Shown: positions 8,354-17,828, counted from the first letter of the stretch. The stretch is 64,000 nucleotides of DNA from Collimonas arenae (GCF_001584165.1 NZ_CP013233.1:1240001-1304000), one strand, 5' to 3'. Notes: generated by a model from the letters alone, not told the origin. Made by a program: numbers and translations.

Positions 8354-9235
8354 CTAGAGTAGTGCGCGTATCGCGTCCGCGAATTCCTGAGGCGATTCTT
8401 GCGGCAGGTTGTGGCCGGAGATCGGAATGACGCGCCGCTGATACGGCCCGCTAAAAAAGCGTTGATGCTGTTCCGAACCGCCAATCAGGCTGACACCGTC
8501 GCCGGCGCCGTCCAGTGCAATGGTCGGTACTGAAATCACTGGTTGTGCGGCCAACAGGAGTTCACTGTCGGCGACCGCAGGATCGCCCGGCACCAGACCG
8601 TAGCGATGACGATACGAATGAATGACAACTTCGACAAAGTCGGGATTGTCGAAGGACGGCGCAGTACGCTCATAGGTCGCCTGATCGAAATGCCAATTTG
8701 GCGACCATAGTTTCCAAAGCAGTTTGCAGAAATCACGGCGGTTCTGTGTGAGACCTGCACGGCCGCGTTCACTGTGAAAATAATACTGATACCAGTAGCG
8801 CAACTCATTTTCCGGTGACTGCGGCTTGCTGGCTGCGGCAATATCCTGGATGTTGTAGCCGCCGACCGACACCAGTCCGCGGGCTCGCCCGGGCCACAAT
8901 GCGGCGACGATACAGGCTGCGCGTCCGCCCCAGTCGTAACCCGCCAGTACCGCACTTGGAATCGCCAGCGCATCCATCAGCGCCAGTAAATCGTGCGCGA
9001 GCACCGCTTGTTGACCGGAGCGCGGCGTAACGGTGGACAGGAAACGGGTCGGTCCGAAGCCGCGCAAATAGGGGGCGATCACGCGGCAGCCTGCTGCTAC
9101 CAGCAATGGAGTCAATCCGTCATAGGCATGGATATCGTATGGGAAGCCATGCAGGAGCAGTACCGGCTTGCCATCGGCAGCGCCGTTTTCTTCATAAGCG
9201 ACGTCGAGAACGCCTGCTTCAATCTGTTTCAGCAT
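8354..9235 (-). CDS. Alpha/beta hydrolase, epoxide hydrolase / haloalkane dehalogenase-like
   Basis: A 293-residue alpha/beta hydrolase. The oxyanion-hole motif HGFPYD (about residue 29), the nucleophile elbow GYDWGG with Asp101, and the late histidine in SGHNLPQE identify the Asp-nucleophile subgroup that includes epoxide hydrolases and haloalkane or fluoroacetate dehalogenases. The precise substrate cannot be read from sequence. I chose the ATG at 9235 (MLKQIEAGVL) because GAAAG lies just upstream; the frame extends 15 codons further. It converges with the prolyl oligopeptidase and diverges from the slipin gene. No signal peptide, so it is cytoplasmic. Confidence 0.85.
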   Translation of the reverse strand: MLKQIEAGVLDVAYEENGAADGKPVLLLHGFPYDIHAYDGLTPLLVAAGCRVIAPYLRGFGPTRFLSTVTPRSGQQAVLAHDLLALMDALAIPSAVLAGYDWGGRAACIVAALWPGRARGLVSVGGYNIQDIAAASKPQSPENELRYWYQYYFHSERGRAGLTQNRRDFCKLLWKLWSPNWHFDQATYERTAPSFDNPDFVEVVIHSYRHRYGLVPGDPAVADSELLLAAQPVISVPTIALDGAGDGVSLIGGSEQHQRFFSGPYQRRVIPISGHNLPQESPQEFADAIRALL

Positions 9236-9476
9236 GACTGTTCTTTCAAGTGCATCTAACCGGAGCGTGGCGTCGAGCAAGTTGCCAATCTGGCTAGCAA
9301 GACTGGGAGCGGAATTCTCATTCTAGTGCAAATGAAAAGCGGGGGGCTGTCGCCAGCCAGCAATTATTGCCAGTTGACCTATACTGATTGCATGACGTAT
9401 CCATTGCAGGCCGGTTCAGGCAGATGTCGCCATGCAACAGGCGGAAAGTCATCCTCGACAAGGAAGGAGGCACAAA

Positions 9477-10244
9477 ATGCCCTGGAATTTCGGTTGGATA
9501 GGTTTGGCTTTTGCCATCTTCGTGTTGGTGATTTTGCTGAACATGGCGATCTACATTTTCCGCGAATACGAACGTTGCGTGGTATTCACGCTGGGACGCT
9601 TTTCCGGCGTTCGCGGCCCGGGTCTGGTGCTGATCATTCCAGCCATCCAGCAACTGGTACGGGTTGATTTGCGCACCGTGGTGCTGGAGGTGCCGACGCA
9701 AGATGTGATCTCGCGCGACAACGTTTCCGTGCGGGTCAATGCAGTGGTTTATTTCCGTGTTATCGATCCCAGGAAAGCCATCGTCGAAGTGGCGAATTTC
9801 TTCAATGCGACCAGCCAGCTGTCGCAGACCATGCTGCGTTCTGTACTGGGCAAGCATCAGTTGGACGATATGTTGGCAGAGCGAGAAAGGCTGAATCTTG
9901 ATATCCAGCAGGCGCTCGATGCGCAAACTGACTCATGGGGCATCAAGGTCTCCAATGTCGAGATCAAGCAGGTCGATCTGACTGAATCGATGATCCGCGC
10001 GATTGCAAGGCAGGCCGAGGCGGAACGCGAACGGCGCGCCAAGGTGATTCATGCGGAAGGCGAGTTGCAGGCCTCGGAAAAACTGTATCAGGCGGCCCAT
10101 GTCCTGGCGCAGGAACCGCAGGCTATCCTGTTGCGTTATCTGGAGACATTGACGGTGATTGGCGCCGACAAGAACACCACGGTGGTGTTTCCGTTGCCGA
10201 TGGATTTGCTGTCCAGTTTTTTAGGGGGCAAGAGCAAGACTTAG
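9477..10244 (+). CDS. Slipin (SPFH/stomatin-family membrane protein)
   Basis: A 255-residue SPFH-family protein: an N-terminal membrane hairpin (WIGLAFAIFVLVILLNMAIY, about 6-25), the REYERCVVFTLGRF start of the band-7 domain, RVDLRTVVLEVPTQDVISRDNV, and the RAIARQAEAERERRAKVI coiled-coil stretch. Slipins form oligomers on the inner membrane and are linked to membrane microdomains and protein quality control. Bacterial slipins often sit beside a NfeD-type protease partner; none is visible here, so this is the solitary type. AAGGAGG 7 bases upstream fixes the ATG at 9477 rather than the in-frame ATG at 9432. Confidence 0.92.
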   Translation: MPWNFGWIGLAFAIFVLVILLNMAIYIFREYERCVVFTLGRFSGVRGPGLVLIIPAIQQLVRVDLRTVVLEVPTQDVISRDNVSVRVNAVVYFRVIDPRKAIVEVANFFNATSQLSQTMLRSVLGKHQLDDMLAERERLNLDIQQALDAQTDSWGIKVSNVEIKQVDLTESMIRAIARQAEAERERRAKVIHAEGELQASEKLYQAAHVLAQEPQAILLRYLETLTVIGADKNTTVVFPLPMDLLSSFLGGKSKT

Positions 10245-10363
10245 CGTTCGACAATATAATTACCTGATCGCAATTCCCGGTGCAGCTCCGACGTTGTGTT
10301 GCGTCGGCTTGCGATCCAGACACAGTCAGACTCGCCAAGTCTTCATCCCTTCCCAGGACCTGC

Positions 10364-10870
10364 ATGAATCCCATTACCCTGCAAACGCTCGCCAATTTTC
10401 CGCAACAACTTGAAGCCCACTATGCGGCAATTCCTGCCGATTTCAAACATTGGGCGCCAGCCTCATGGGATGGCGTACCGAGCGAGCCGTTTACCGCAAT
10501 AGAGCAAGCCTGTCATGTTCGCGATATTGAGATCGACGGTTATCATTTGCGCTTCCGGCGCACGCTCGACGAACAGCATCCGCTGCTGGTTTCCATCGAC
10601 AGTGATGCGCTGGCCAGAGAGCGTAATTACGCCGCTGCCAACGTCGCGGAAGTGTTCGCCGATTTCCGTCGGGCGCGTGCGCAGACGGTTGAGCTTATCG
10701 GTGGATTGCATGCGGCGCAGTTCGATCGTACTGCAGAGTTTGAAGGCTACGGCCCGCTGACGCTGCGCAGCCTGGTGCACTACCTGTGCAGCCATGACCA
10801 GCAACATTTGGCGGGATTGCAGTGGTTGCTCGGCAAGATCGAGGCTGAACGCGGCCAATATGCCGGTTAG
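10364..10870 (+). CDS. DinB-like four-helix-bundle protein
   Basis: A 168-residue all-helical protein with the spaced histidines of the DinB/YfiT metal site: one in EQACHVRDIE (about residue 50) and a pair in LCSHDQQHLAGL near residue 148-152. DinB-fold proteins bind Ni or Zn and act as thiol transferases or are uncharacterised; no specific substrate can be assigned. I use the ATG at 10364 (MNPITLQTLA), since the upstream part of the frame looks non-coding. It follows slipin by about 120 bases in the same direction and may be co-transcribed. A second DinB-like gene lies at 60191. Confidence 0.8.
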   Translation: MNPITLQTLANFPQQLEAHYAAIPADFKHWAPASWDGVPSEPFTAIEQACHVRDIEIDGYHLRFRRTLDEQHPLLVSIDSDALARERNYAAANVAEVFADFRRARAQTVELIGGLHAAQFDRTAEFEGYGPLTLRSLVHYLCSHDQQHLAGLQWLLGKIEAERGQYAG

Positions 10871-10885
10871 CGATGCAAGGCCGGT

Positions 10886-11647
10886 TCAGATTTCCAGTAC
10901 CAGATAAGGGTTGAAGAAAGTATTTTCTTCCTTGCCGGCACGGGCATAGCCGCGCGGATTGCTGACCACGCGCGTTGCACCGATACGATAGTCGAAGCTG
11001 TCATGGACGTGACCATGCAACCACAACGATGGCTGCCATTTCAGGATGCTTGTTTCCAGGTCTGATATGAAGCAGGCATTCAATGGCGAACCGGCAAACC
11101 TTTCGTGGATGCTGCCTTTGCTTGGCGCGTGATGGCTGATCACCACGGTAGGGCCGTCGTGCGCTTGCGCGAATTCCCTGTCCAGCCAGGCGACCGTATC
11201 GTCGAACAGCATTTGCGACAGGGCGGGTGTGAAGGTCTCGGGAAAATCCGGCGCTACGCGTATCCGCGAAAAATCCCTGACCAGCTCAACCGCCTGCTTG
11301 AGGCCGCTGTCACGTTGTTCTTCGCTTTCAAAGAACCTGAAATCCGTCCACAGCGTGCAACCCAGGAAGCGCACGCCGTCGATCACTACCTTTTGCTGTT
11401 GCAGGACTTGTACCTGTGACCCTGTTGCAGCGGTGCGCAATTCCGACATCGTGCCGCTCAGGTCGCGCCCATAGAACTCATGATTGCCAGGCACATACAG
11501 CGTCGGCACCGGGAATTGCCTGGCCCATTCGATTGCTTCCGTCGGGCGCCAGATATCGCCGGCCAGCACCACCACATCCGCGTCGGTCTGCGGCGGCGGC
11601 ATCGGGTGCACGGATAAATGCAAATCTGAGAGCAGTGAGATTTTCAT
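10886..11647 (-). CDS. Calcineurin-like metallophosphoesterase
   Basis: A 253-residue phosphoesterase with the whole two-metal motif set: DLHL (residues 8-11), GDIWRP (about 31), GNHEFYG (about 55), HHAPSKG (about 169) and HGHVHD (about 212). Members of this group hydrolyse phosphodiesters or phosphomonoesters; the substrate here is unknown. There is no signal peptide, so it is cytoplasmic. It converges with the DinB-like gene, the two stops being only about 15 bases apart. Confidence 0.88.
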   Translation of the reverse strand: MKISLLSDLHLSVHPMPPPQTDADVVVLAGDIWRPTEAIEWARQFPVPTLYVPGNHEFYGRDLSGTMSELRTAATGSQVQVLQQQKVVIDGVRFLGCTLWTDFRFFESEEQRDSGLKQAVELVRDFSRIRVAPDFPETFTPALSQMLFDDTVAWLDREFAQAHDGPTVVISHHAPSKGSIHERFAGSPLNACFISDLETSILKWQPSLWLHGHVHDSFDYRIGATRVVSNPRGYARAGKEENTFFNPYLVLEI

Positions 11648-11695
11648 GGTGTGGGCAATTGTATGGTTTTCATCGCGTTTAACACGCGTAGCTAA

Positions 11696-11746
11696 CTGGG
11701 GTCAGAGTAATTTTCGCAAAAAACCGTGAAAAAACTCTGACCCCAG
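11696..11746. repeat. GGGGTCAGAGT-type palindromic repeat, copy 1
   Basis: A perfect 13-bp inverted repeat, CTGGGGTCAGAGT (11696-11708) and ACTCTGACCCCAG (11734-11746), encloses a 25-base A/T-rich loop. The same arm occurs in the gaps at 51458-51575 and 57074-57224. It lies between lysR and the phosphoesterase gene, both on the minus strand, and could also act as a terminator for lysR. Confidence 0.85.
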
Positions 11747-11809
11747 ATGACTCTGCCTATTCTCTGTGCGATGAATTAGAAATTCCTAATAATCCAGCGG
11801 CACAGCACT

Positions 11810-12742
11810 TTATGCCGTGACGCGCAGAGCCTTCTTCAAAGCTTGCTCCAGCGTCAGGCAATGCTTGTGCAGCACCTTGGCGAAGGCATCCACAAGGTTT
11901 GACGACGGCCGATGCGTCGGCCTGACGAGGCTGACGGTGAACTGAACCGATTCGGTGAAGCGGCGCAGATGCAGGCCGCGCCTGGCTTCTTCCATTGCCG
12001 TCAACGGATTGACGATGGCGATGCCCAGGCCTTGCCTTACCATTGCACAGACCGAGGCAGCGCTCGCCGTCTCAATCGCCATACGACGTTCCACTTGCTG
12101 TCCTTCGAACACCTGGTCCAGTTGTTGCCGATAGATGTCGAGACTCGCGAGATTGATGAAATTCTGTCCGGAAAAATCCTTGGGCGAAAGTTTTTGCTTG
12201 GCCAGCAGTGGGTGTCCATCCGGCAGTATGCACACCATGTCCCCTGAAAACAGAAGGCTTTGCTCGGTGGCCGCTGGCGCCGCGACAGTTTCGGTAATAC
12301 CGATGTCGTGGCGTTGCGAGGTCAGCCATTCCTCCAGCAGCGGCGATTCCTGCGGCGTGATGCTCAGGCCCACCGTCGGAAAGTCGTCGAGGAAGCGGCG
12401 GCAGGCCACCGGCAACAGTGTTTGCGCAAATGTCGGCAGGCAGATGATGGAGAGTTGTCCGTGTTCAAACTGGCGGATCGATCCGGCCATGCTGACGATG
12501 CGCTCCAGGCCCAGGTAGGAACGTCGCACCTCTTCATACAGCAGGAGGGCGGGAGCGGTCGGCAGCAGGCGGCCGCGTACCCGGTCGAACAATTTGATCC
12601 GCACCAGCGATTCGAAACGGGCCAGCTCGCGGCTGGCGGTCGGCTGCGAAGTGCGCAGCAATGCAGCTGCTCCGGTGACGCTGCCGGCGGTCATGACTGC
12701 GCGAAATACTTCGATGTGCCTGAGCGTGATGGACATCTGCAA
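11810..12742 (-). CDS. lysR: LysR, transcriptional activator of lysA
   Basis: A LysR-type regulator of 310 residues with an N-terminal winged helix-turn-helix (LRHIEVFRAVMTAGSVTGAA, about 6-65) and a C-terminal effector domain. From memory it is strikingly close to E. coli LysR itself, sharing stretches such as MTAGS-T-AA-LL-TSQPT-SRELARFE, VRGRL-PT, PQESPLLEEWL, SAASVCAMVR and FTVSL-RP-HRPSS. In E. coli LysR activates lysA when diaminopimelate is available. The divergent lysA gene 130 bases away gives the same arrangement. The start may be the second Met (12736, MSITLRH); the difference is two residues. Confidence 0.93.
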   Translation of the reverse strand: MQMSITLRHIEVFRAVMTAGSVTGAAALLRTSQPTASRELARFESLVRIKLFDRVRGRLLPTAPALLLYEEVRRSYLGLERIVSMAGSIRQFEHGQLSIICLPTFAQTLLPVACRRFLDDFPTVGLSITPQESPLLEEWLTSQRHDIGITETVAAPAATEQSLLFSGDMVCILPDGHPLLAKQKLSPKDFSGQNFINLASLDIYRQQLDQVFEGQQVERRMAIETASAASVCAMVRQGLGIAIVNPLTAMEEARRGLHLRRFTESVQFTVSLVRPTHRPSSNLVDAFAKVLHKHCLTLEQALKKALRVTA

Positions 12743-12772
12743 ATCTCCGGGTAAAACAGGATGATATCAAAC

Positions 12773-12785
12773 CATATCGTATATG
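12773..12785. promoter_or_regulatory. Candidate LysR operator between lysR and lysA
   Basis: CATATCGTATATG is a 5-bp inverted repeat with a 3-base centre, set in AT-rich DNA in the 130-base divergent gap. LysR-type proteins bind dyads of the T-N11-A kind near the regulator start, so this is a reasonable candidate; the binding itself is inference. Confidence 0.45.
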
Positions 12786-12872
12786 AATGAAGCTTGAAAG
12801 AAATGATATTTTATTGAATACTGTTTTTGGAGGAAGATACTGCAATATCCCTATTCATCCTGGAGAATCGCC

Positions 12873-14111
12873 ATGACCCCGGCCCAGCTTGCCACCTTCC
12901 CCGACCTCGCACGCCAGCATGGCACGCCGCTCTGGATCTACGATGCGGAAACCATAGTCGCGCGCATAGAGCAACTGCGCGCTTTCGACGTCATCCGCTT
13001 TGCCCAGAAAGCTTGTTCAAATATTCACATTCTGCAGCTCATGCGTGAGCAAGGCGTCCAGGTTGACGCCGTGTCGCTGGGAGAAATCGAACGCGCATTG
13101 CTGGCCGGCTACAGCCCGCAGGGCGAACCGGCCGGCTTGGTGTTCACCGCCGATCTGCTGGATCAGGCGACATTGGCGCGCGTCACGCAACTGGATATCG
13201 AAGTCAATGCCGGCTCGATCGACATGCTGGAGCAGCTCGGCGCCGCCAAGCCTGGCCATCGGGTCTGGTTGCGCATCAATCCCGGTTTCGGCCACGGCCA
13301 CAGTGCCAAGACCAATACTGGCGGCGAGAACAGCAAGCATGGCATCTGGCATACCGATCTGGAGCGCGCATTGCAGGTGATTCAGAAGCATGGCCTGACA
13401 CTGGTGGGCTTGCACATGCACATTGGTTCCGGCGTTGATTACAGCCATCTGCAGCGGGTGTGCGCGGCGATGGTGGATACGGTCAAGCGCCTGAATTGCG
13501 ATATCGAGGCGGTATCGGCCGGCGGCGGCCTGTCGATTCCTTACCAAGAGGGTGGGGCGCGGATCGATTGCGATCACTACTTTTCGTTGTGGGATGCAGC
13601 GCGTAAAGAGATCGAAGTCCATCTTGGACATGCGGTCCGCCTGGAAATCGAACCGGGTCGTTTCCTGGTGGCGGAAGCGGGTGCCTTGCTGTCCGAAGTG
13701 CGCGCTGTCAAGGACAACGGCAACAATCACTTCGTTCTGGTCGACACGGGTTTCAATGATCTGATGCGCCCAGCCATGTACGGCAGTTATCACCGCATTT
13801 CGTTGATCTATCAAGGCCAGCCGCCGGCCGATGTCACGCCCCGGCCGACCGTGGTGGCGGGACCGCTGTGCGAATCGGGCGACGTCTTCACCCAACTCGA
13901 AGGCGGTGTCGTCGAGCCGCGCGAACTACCGCCGGCTCGCGTTGGCGACTATCTGGTATTGCACGATACTGGCGCCTACGGCGCGTCGATGTCATCCAAC
14001 TACAATAGTCGTCCCTTGCTGGCTGAAGTCTTGATCGAGAACGGTACGCATCGCGTAATCCGCCGCCGTCAGACCCTGGCTGAGCTGATTGCGCTGGAAA
14101 CCTTCGAATAA
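12873..14111 (+). CDS. lysA: Diaminopimelate decarboxylase
   Basis: The last enzyme of lysine biosynthesis: PLP-dependent decarboxylation of meso-diaminopimelate to L-lysine. The 412-residue fold-type III protein shows the PLP lysine in FAQKACSN (about residue 48), HMHIGSG, the glycine-rich phosphate loop AGGGLSIPY, EPGRFLVAEAG and the substrate-side cysteine motif GPLCESGD, followed by YGASMSSNYNSRP. Divergent lysR suggests DAP-responsive control as in enterobacteria. Many betaproteobacteria also carry lysA in an lppL-lysA-dapF cluster, so this may be a second, enteric-type copy; that cannot be tested within this window. Confidence 0.95.
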   Translation: MTPAQLATFPDLARQHGTPLWIYDAETIVARIEQLRAFDVIRFAQKACSNIHILQLMREQGVQVDAVSLGEIERALLAGYSPQGEPAGLVFTADLLDQATLARVTQLDIEVNAGSIDMLEQLGAAKPGHRVWLRINPGFGHGHSAKTNTGGENSKHGIWHTDLERALQVIQKHGLTLVGLHMHIGSGVDYSHLQRVCAAMVDTVKRLNCDIEAVSAGGGLSIPYQEGGARIDCDHYFSLWDAARKEIEVHLGHAVRLEIEPGRFLVAEAGALLSEVRAVKDNGNNHFVLVDTGFNDLMRPAMYGSYHRISLIYQGQPPADVTPRPTVVAGPLCESGDVFTQLEGGVVEPRELPPARVGDYLVLHDTGAYGASMSSNYNSRPLLAEVLIENGTHRVIRRRQTLAELIALETFE

Positions 14112-14133
14112 GACAAGCAATTTTTCCTAGGTT

Positions 14134-14156
14134 GGGGACGGCTTCATGCTGTCCCC
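14134..14156 (+). terminator. Hairpin after lysA (weak terminator)
   Basis: GGGGACGGC and GCTGTCCCC form a 9-bp stem (one G-T pair) around TTCAT, 22 bases after the lysA stop. No T-run follows, so termination strength is doubtful. Confidence 0.5.
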
Positions 14157-14603
14157 GATGACTTCGGCAGGTCTCTGTAAAGGGGCCGAAAAGGCCACCA
14201 GGCTTGTCATACTGAGCACCGGAGCCACCGGCTGCTATAAAAAATCCCCGCGTTTCCCCTTCAGGCACCACTGGTGCCTATGACTTGTTGCCCTCTGTTG
14301 CTTTTCAGCATCATGACAGGATCGTCACAGAATCTTCATATCCCTGACATATTTGCTCGTGATACTGCGCCCATTCCAAAAGCGTAATGGCGACATGTAC
14401 ATGGTTGAAAACGAATCCCCTCTGCACCCATTCATCGCCGCCATCCTGCCGCAATTCGATCCGGTCTCGCGCCTGTCGCGGCCAAGCTCCAGCCTTCCAC
14501 CAAGTCCAACTGTCTGGCAGGCGCCGGTCAGTTCTGCCAAGTCACCTGAAGTCATTCCCCGTCCCAGCGACGCCACCCCTCACCAGGAAACAACAGGACC
14601 ATC
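14157..14603. other. Gap upstream of the phospholipase C gene with a possible Pho box
   Basis: There is no convincing gene here. A perfect palindrome, AGGCACCACTGGTGCCT, occupies 14263-14279. At 14313-14330, ATGACAG and GTCACAG are spaced 11 bases apart; on the minus strand they read CTGTGAC-GATC-CTGTCAT, the direct-repeat pattern of PhoB boxes but in reverse orientation to the gene. The first AGGA-containing ribosome site lies just before the ATG at 14604. Confidence 0.45.
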
Positions 14604-16783
14604 ATGATCAAGAAAATCGCCGCCACTTTCTGCGCGCCGCAGGCGCCACGCTTGCAGCCACTACTTACTCGACAGCCGCCAATGCAGCTTTTCCTGAGGC
14701 CATCCGCAGGGCGTTGGCGATTCCCGCCAATAATCGTACAGGCACCATCCGCGACGTCGAACATGTAGTCATCCTGATGCAGGAAAACCGCTCCTTCGAT
14801 CATTATTTCGGCACCCTGCATGGCGTACGCGGCTTCGGCGACCGTTTCCCGATTCCGCTGCTCAACCAGCGTAACGTCATGCAGCAAACCTATACCGACA
14901 AGACCACCGGCAAGTCGCGCCTCATCCTGCCGTATCACCTCGACAGCAAGTTGGGCAATGCGCAGCGCGTCAACGGCACCAACCATTTTTACGACAACGC
15001 GCAGGATGCCTGGGACCTGGGTCGCATGAATTCCTGGCCGACCCACAAGCAGACGCAGTCGATGGGCTATTACACCAAGGTCGAGCTGGATTTTCAGTTT
15101 GCGCTGGCGAATGCCTTTACCGTGTGCGATGCCTACCATTGCTCGTTCCACGGCGGCACCAATCCGAATCGCGTATTCCATTGGACCGGCACCAATGACC
15201 CCAAAGGTCTCCACGGCGGCCCGGCCATCGACAATTCGCAAGAACAGTTGGATGCTTCCTCTGCACCGACCAGCTATCGCTGGAAAACCTATCCGGAACG
15301 GCTGCAACAGGCAGGGGTGAGCTGGAAGGTTTACCAGAACATGCCAGACAATTTCACCGACAATCCGCTGGCCGGCTTCGCCACCTATCGCCAAGCCAAC
15401 GAGAAGCGCGGCAACGTCGCCAATTCCGGTGCGCCATACCCGCCATACTTGCCGACTGACGACAGCGCCAATCCGCTGCTCAAGGGTATCGCCAACACCA
15501 TGCCCGATGGCGGCTTCCTGGGATCGCTGCGCGAAGACATCGGCGCAGGCACGTTGCCGCAGGTGTCATGGATCGTGGTTCCGGCCACCTATAGCGAACA
15601 CCCGGGGCCATCCAGCCCAGTGCAGGGCGCCTGGTACACGCAGGAAGTGCTGAACGCGCTGACTGCCAATCCGGACGTGTGGAGCAAGACCGTGCTGTTG
15701 ATTAACTTCGACGAGAACGACGGCTTCTTCGACCATGTGCCGCCGCCATGCGCGCCAGGCTACGAAGGCAACGAGCTGGCCGGCTATTCTAGCGTCGATA
15801 CCGACGGCGAATATTATTTGAGCACACCGCCTTACAACAAGCATCCGTTCGGCCCCGGCCCGCGCGTGCCGATGTATGTGATTTCGCCTTGGAGTCGCGG
15901 TGGCTGGGTCAATTCGCAAGTCTTCGATCACACCTCGGTTCTACGTTTCCTGGAGGCGCGTTTCAATGTGAAGGAAGAAAACATCAGCCCGTTCCGCCGT
16001 GCCGTCTGTGGCGATCTGCTGACAGCATTCAATTTCGTCAATCCGAACCATGAGCCATTGCCGACGCTGCCGAAGCGCTCGCGCCAGCAAGCTGACGCAG
16101 TACGCGCCCAGCAAGAGCGCTTGCAGCAAGTTGCGCTGCCGGCCGAAGGCACGCAAGTATTTCCGATGCAGGCTGCCGGGATTCGGCCATCGCGCGCATT
16201 GCCCTATGAATTGCACGTTGGCGGCCGCACTGACGAGCGCAGCAACAAGATCGTACTGAGTTTCCGCAACACTGGCCGCGCCGCGGCAGTATTCCATGTC
16301 TACGATCGCCTGCACCTGGATCGCGTGCCGCGCCGCTACGTGCTGGAAGCCGGCAAGAGCTGGCAGGACGCCTGGGACCTGAGCGTCGACCATGGCGCCT
16401 ACGATTTGTGGGTATTGGGGCCGAACGGCTTCCATCGTGCATTCCAGGGAAATTTAGCGGCACTGTCCGAATCGGCCACAGCGACGCCGGAAGTCCGGCT
16501 CGGCTACGACACCTTCGGCAAGCGGATTCACCTGACAATGGTCAACACCGGAGCCAGGACTTGCGTCTTCACCGTTAAACTGAATGCCTATCGCCGGGAA
16601 GGCCCTTGGACTTTCGAGGTGCGCCCGGGCCGGCAGATTGAGCAGCATTGGGCAATCGCCAGCCAAGGCAACTGGTATGACTTTAGCGTGACAGTGCCGC
16701 TGGGCGGTTTCAGCCGCCGCTTTGCGGGGCGCATGGAAACCGGGGCACACGGGGTTAGCGATCCGGCGATGGCGGTGACCTGA
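14604..16783 (+). CDS. Tat-exported phospholipase C (frameshifted near the start)
   Basis: A secreted phosphocholine-type phospholipase C / phosphoesterase of about 726 residues. Seen: EHVVILMQENRSFDHYFGTL at the start of the catalytic domain, SFHGGTNPNR, LINFDENDGFFDHVPPP, GPRVPMYVISPWSRGG and DHTSVLRFLEARF, then two C-terminal beta domains of the DUF756 type. The export signal NRRHFLRAAG is a Tat motif. The ATG at 14604 is one base out of frame: it reads MIKKIAA and soon fails, while one extra A near 14611 gives MIKENRRHFLRAAG. Without the correction the open frame runs in from at least 14387 and buries the Tat signal. Such enzymes release phosphate and choline from phospholipids. Confidence 0.88.
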
Positions 16784-16853
16784 AGCATCTAGTGTTGGAT
16801 TTCTCGCCTTGGCAATCGATTCATATCATGTGAAATAGTTAAAGTGCAAATAG

Positions 16854-16885
16854 AAGGGGCCTACATTGATGTAGGCCCTTTGCTT
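16854..16885 (+). terminator. Terminator after the phospholipase C gene
   Basis: GGCCTACAT and ATGTAGGCC form a perfect stem extended by A/G-C/T pairs, followed by CTTTGCTTTT, about 75 bases past the stop codon. Confidence 0.75.
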
Positions 16886-16999
16886 TTGTTGAAAGTCCTT
16901 GCCGATTCACATGGTCCGCACTGATAATAATTTTGCTTCATCAATGACTGGTCCTAACCGCCGGCCAAGATCGCAAACGTTTGAATTCGGGGTGAATGA

Positions 17000-17212
17000 A
17001 TGAAAATGACTTATTGGGTGGCTGAAAATCTGAAAGGCGACAAGGCCGAGTCGATCATTGCCAGGACCAAGCACGACTGCGAGCAAAAGGTCATCGCCTA
17101 CGGATGTGCCGCGGATTACGGCCCGCCGCTGAAGAAATCGTTCCTGTATGGCGACGCTTTTGATTTGTTCGAAATGGCGACTGCCAAGGACGGTGGACGA
17201 GGCATGGGATAG
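17000..17212 (+). CDS. Hypothetical 70-residue protein
   Basis: A short protein beginning MKMTYWVAENLKGDKAES, with charged and aromatic residues and a C-terminal GGRGMG tail. No signal peptide, membrane segment or known motif is evident. A weak G-rich ribosome site (GGGGTG) precedes the ATG. The next gene begins about 60 bases later in the same direction. Codon use resembles real genes, but I do not recognise a family. Confidence 0.6.
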   Translation: MKMTYWVAENLKGDKAESIIARTKHDCEQKVIAYGCAADYGPPLKKSFLYGDAFDLFEMATAKDGGRGMG

Positions 17213-17273
17213 CGCCTCAGATATCCCGCAGTGTGGTTCCCGGTTAAACCGCTATCAAGATGAAAACTGTCGT

Positions 17274-17828
17274 ATGCCATCCATCATTCCCACTACGTTG
17301 TCAACGCCGCGCCTGATTTTGCGCCCGCTGCTGGAATCAGACGCCGCAGCTCTATTCACCATATTTTCCGATCCGGAAGTCATGCGCTACTGGAGCACAG
17401 TGCCGTGGGCTTCAATCGACGTGGCGCACGAGTTGATTGCGAATGACATTGCGGCTCATCAGGAAGGACGTTATCTCCGCCTCGGCATGCAAACGCAGGC
17501 AGACAATCATCTCATCGGGATGTGTTCGTTGTTCGCGATCGATTTGCAGAACTTGCGCGCCGATCTGGGATATGGAATGGGAAGTACGCATTGGGGCAAC
17601 GGTTACATGCACGAAGCCCTGACAACCTTTGTCGAGCACGCGTTCGACGCTTTCAAACTACGACGGCTCGAAGCCGATATCGATCCGCGCAATGCCGCAT
17701 CTGCCAAGACCCTGGAGCGCCTTGGCTTCATCAAGGAAGGACATTTGCGCGAGCGGTGGCTGGTCGATGGCGTGGTGTCGGATACCGACCTGTATGGATT
17801 GCTCCGGCGCGATTGGCTGGCCAGATAA
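17274..17828 (+). CDS. GNAT-family N-acetyltransferase (RimJ/RimL type)
   Basis: A 184-residue acetyl-CoA-dependent acetyltransferase. TPRLILRPLLESDAAALF at the start and DPEVMRYWS are the usual RimJ/RimL-like opening, followed by DLGYGMGSTHWGNGYMHEAL, which carries the acetyl-CoA loop, and NAASAKTLERLGFIKEGHLR at the end. The acceptor (a protein N-terminus, an amino acid or a small molecule) cannot be deduced. I take the ATG at 17274, since the upstream frame overlaps the 70-residue gene and looks non-coding. The methyltransferase starts 22 bases after the stop, so the two probably share a transcript. Confidence 0.85.
   Translation: MPSIIPTTLSTPRLILRPLLESDAAALFTIFSDPEVMRYWSTVPWASIDVAHELIANDIAAHQEGRYLRLGMQTQADNHLIGMCSLFAIDLQNLRADLGYGMGSTHWGNGYMHEALTTFVEHAFDAFKLRRLEADIDPRNAASAKTLERLGFIKEGHLRERWLVDGVVSDTDLYGLLRRDWLAR

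Noticed and set aside
14387..14603. N-terminal extension of the phospholipase C frame
   Set aside because: It would place the Tat signal about 75 residues inside the protein and its sequence is Ser/Cys/Arg-rich and random; one missing base after the ATG at 14604 explains the frame better.
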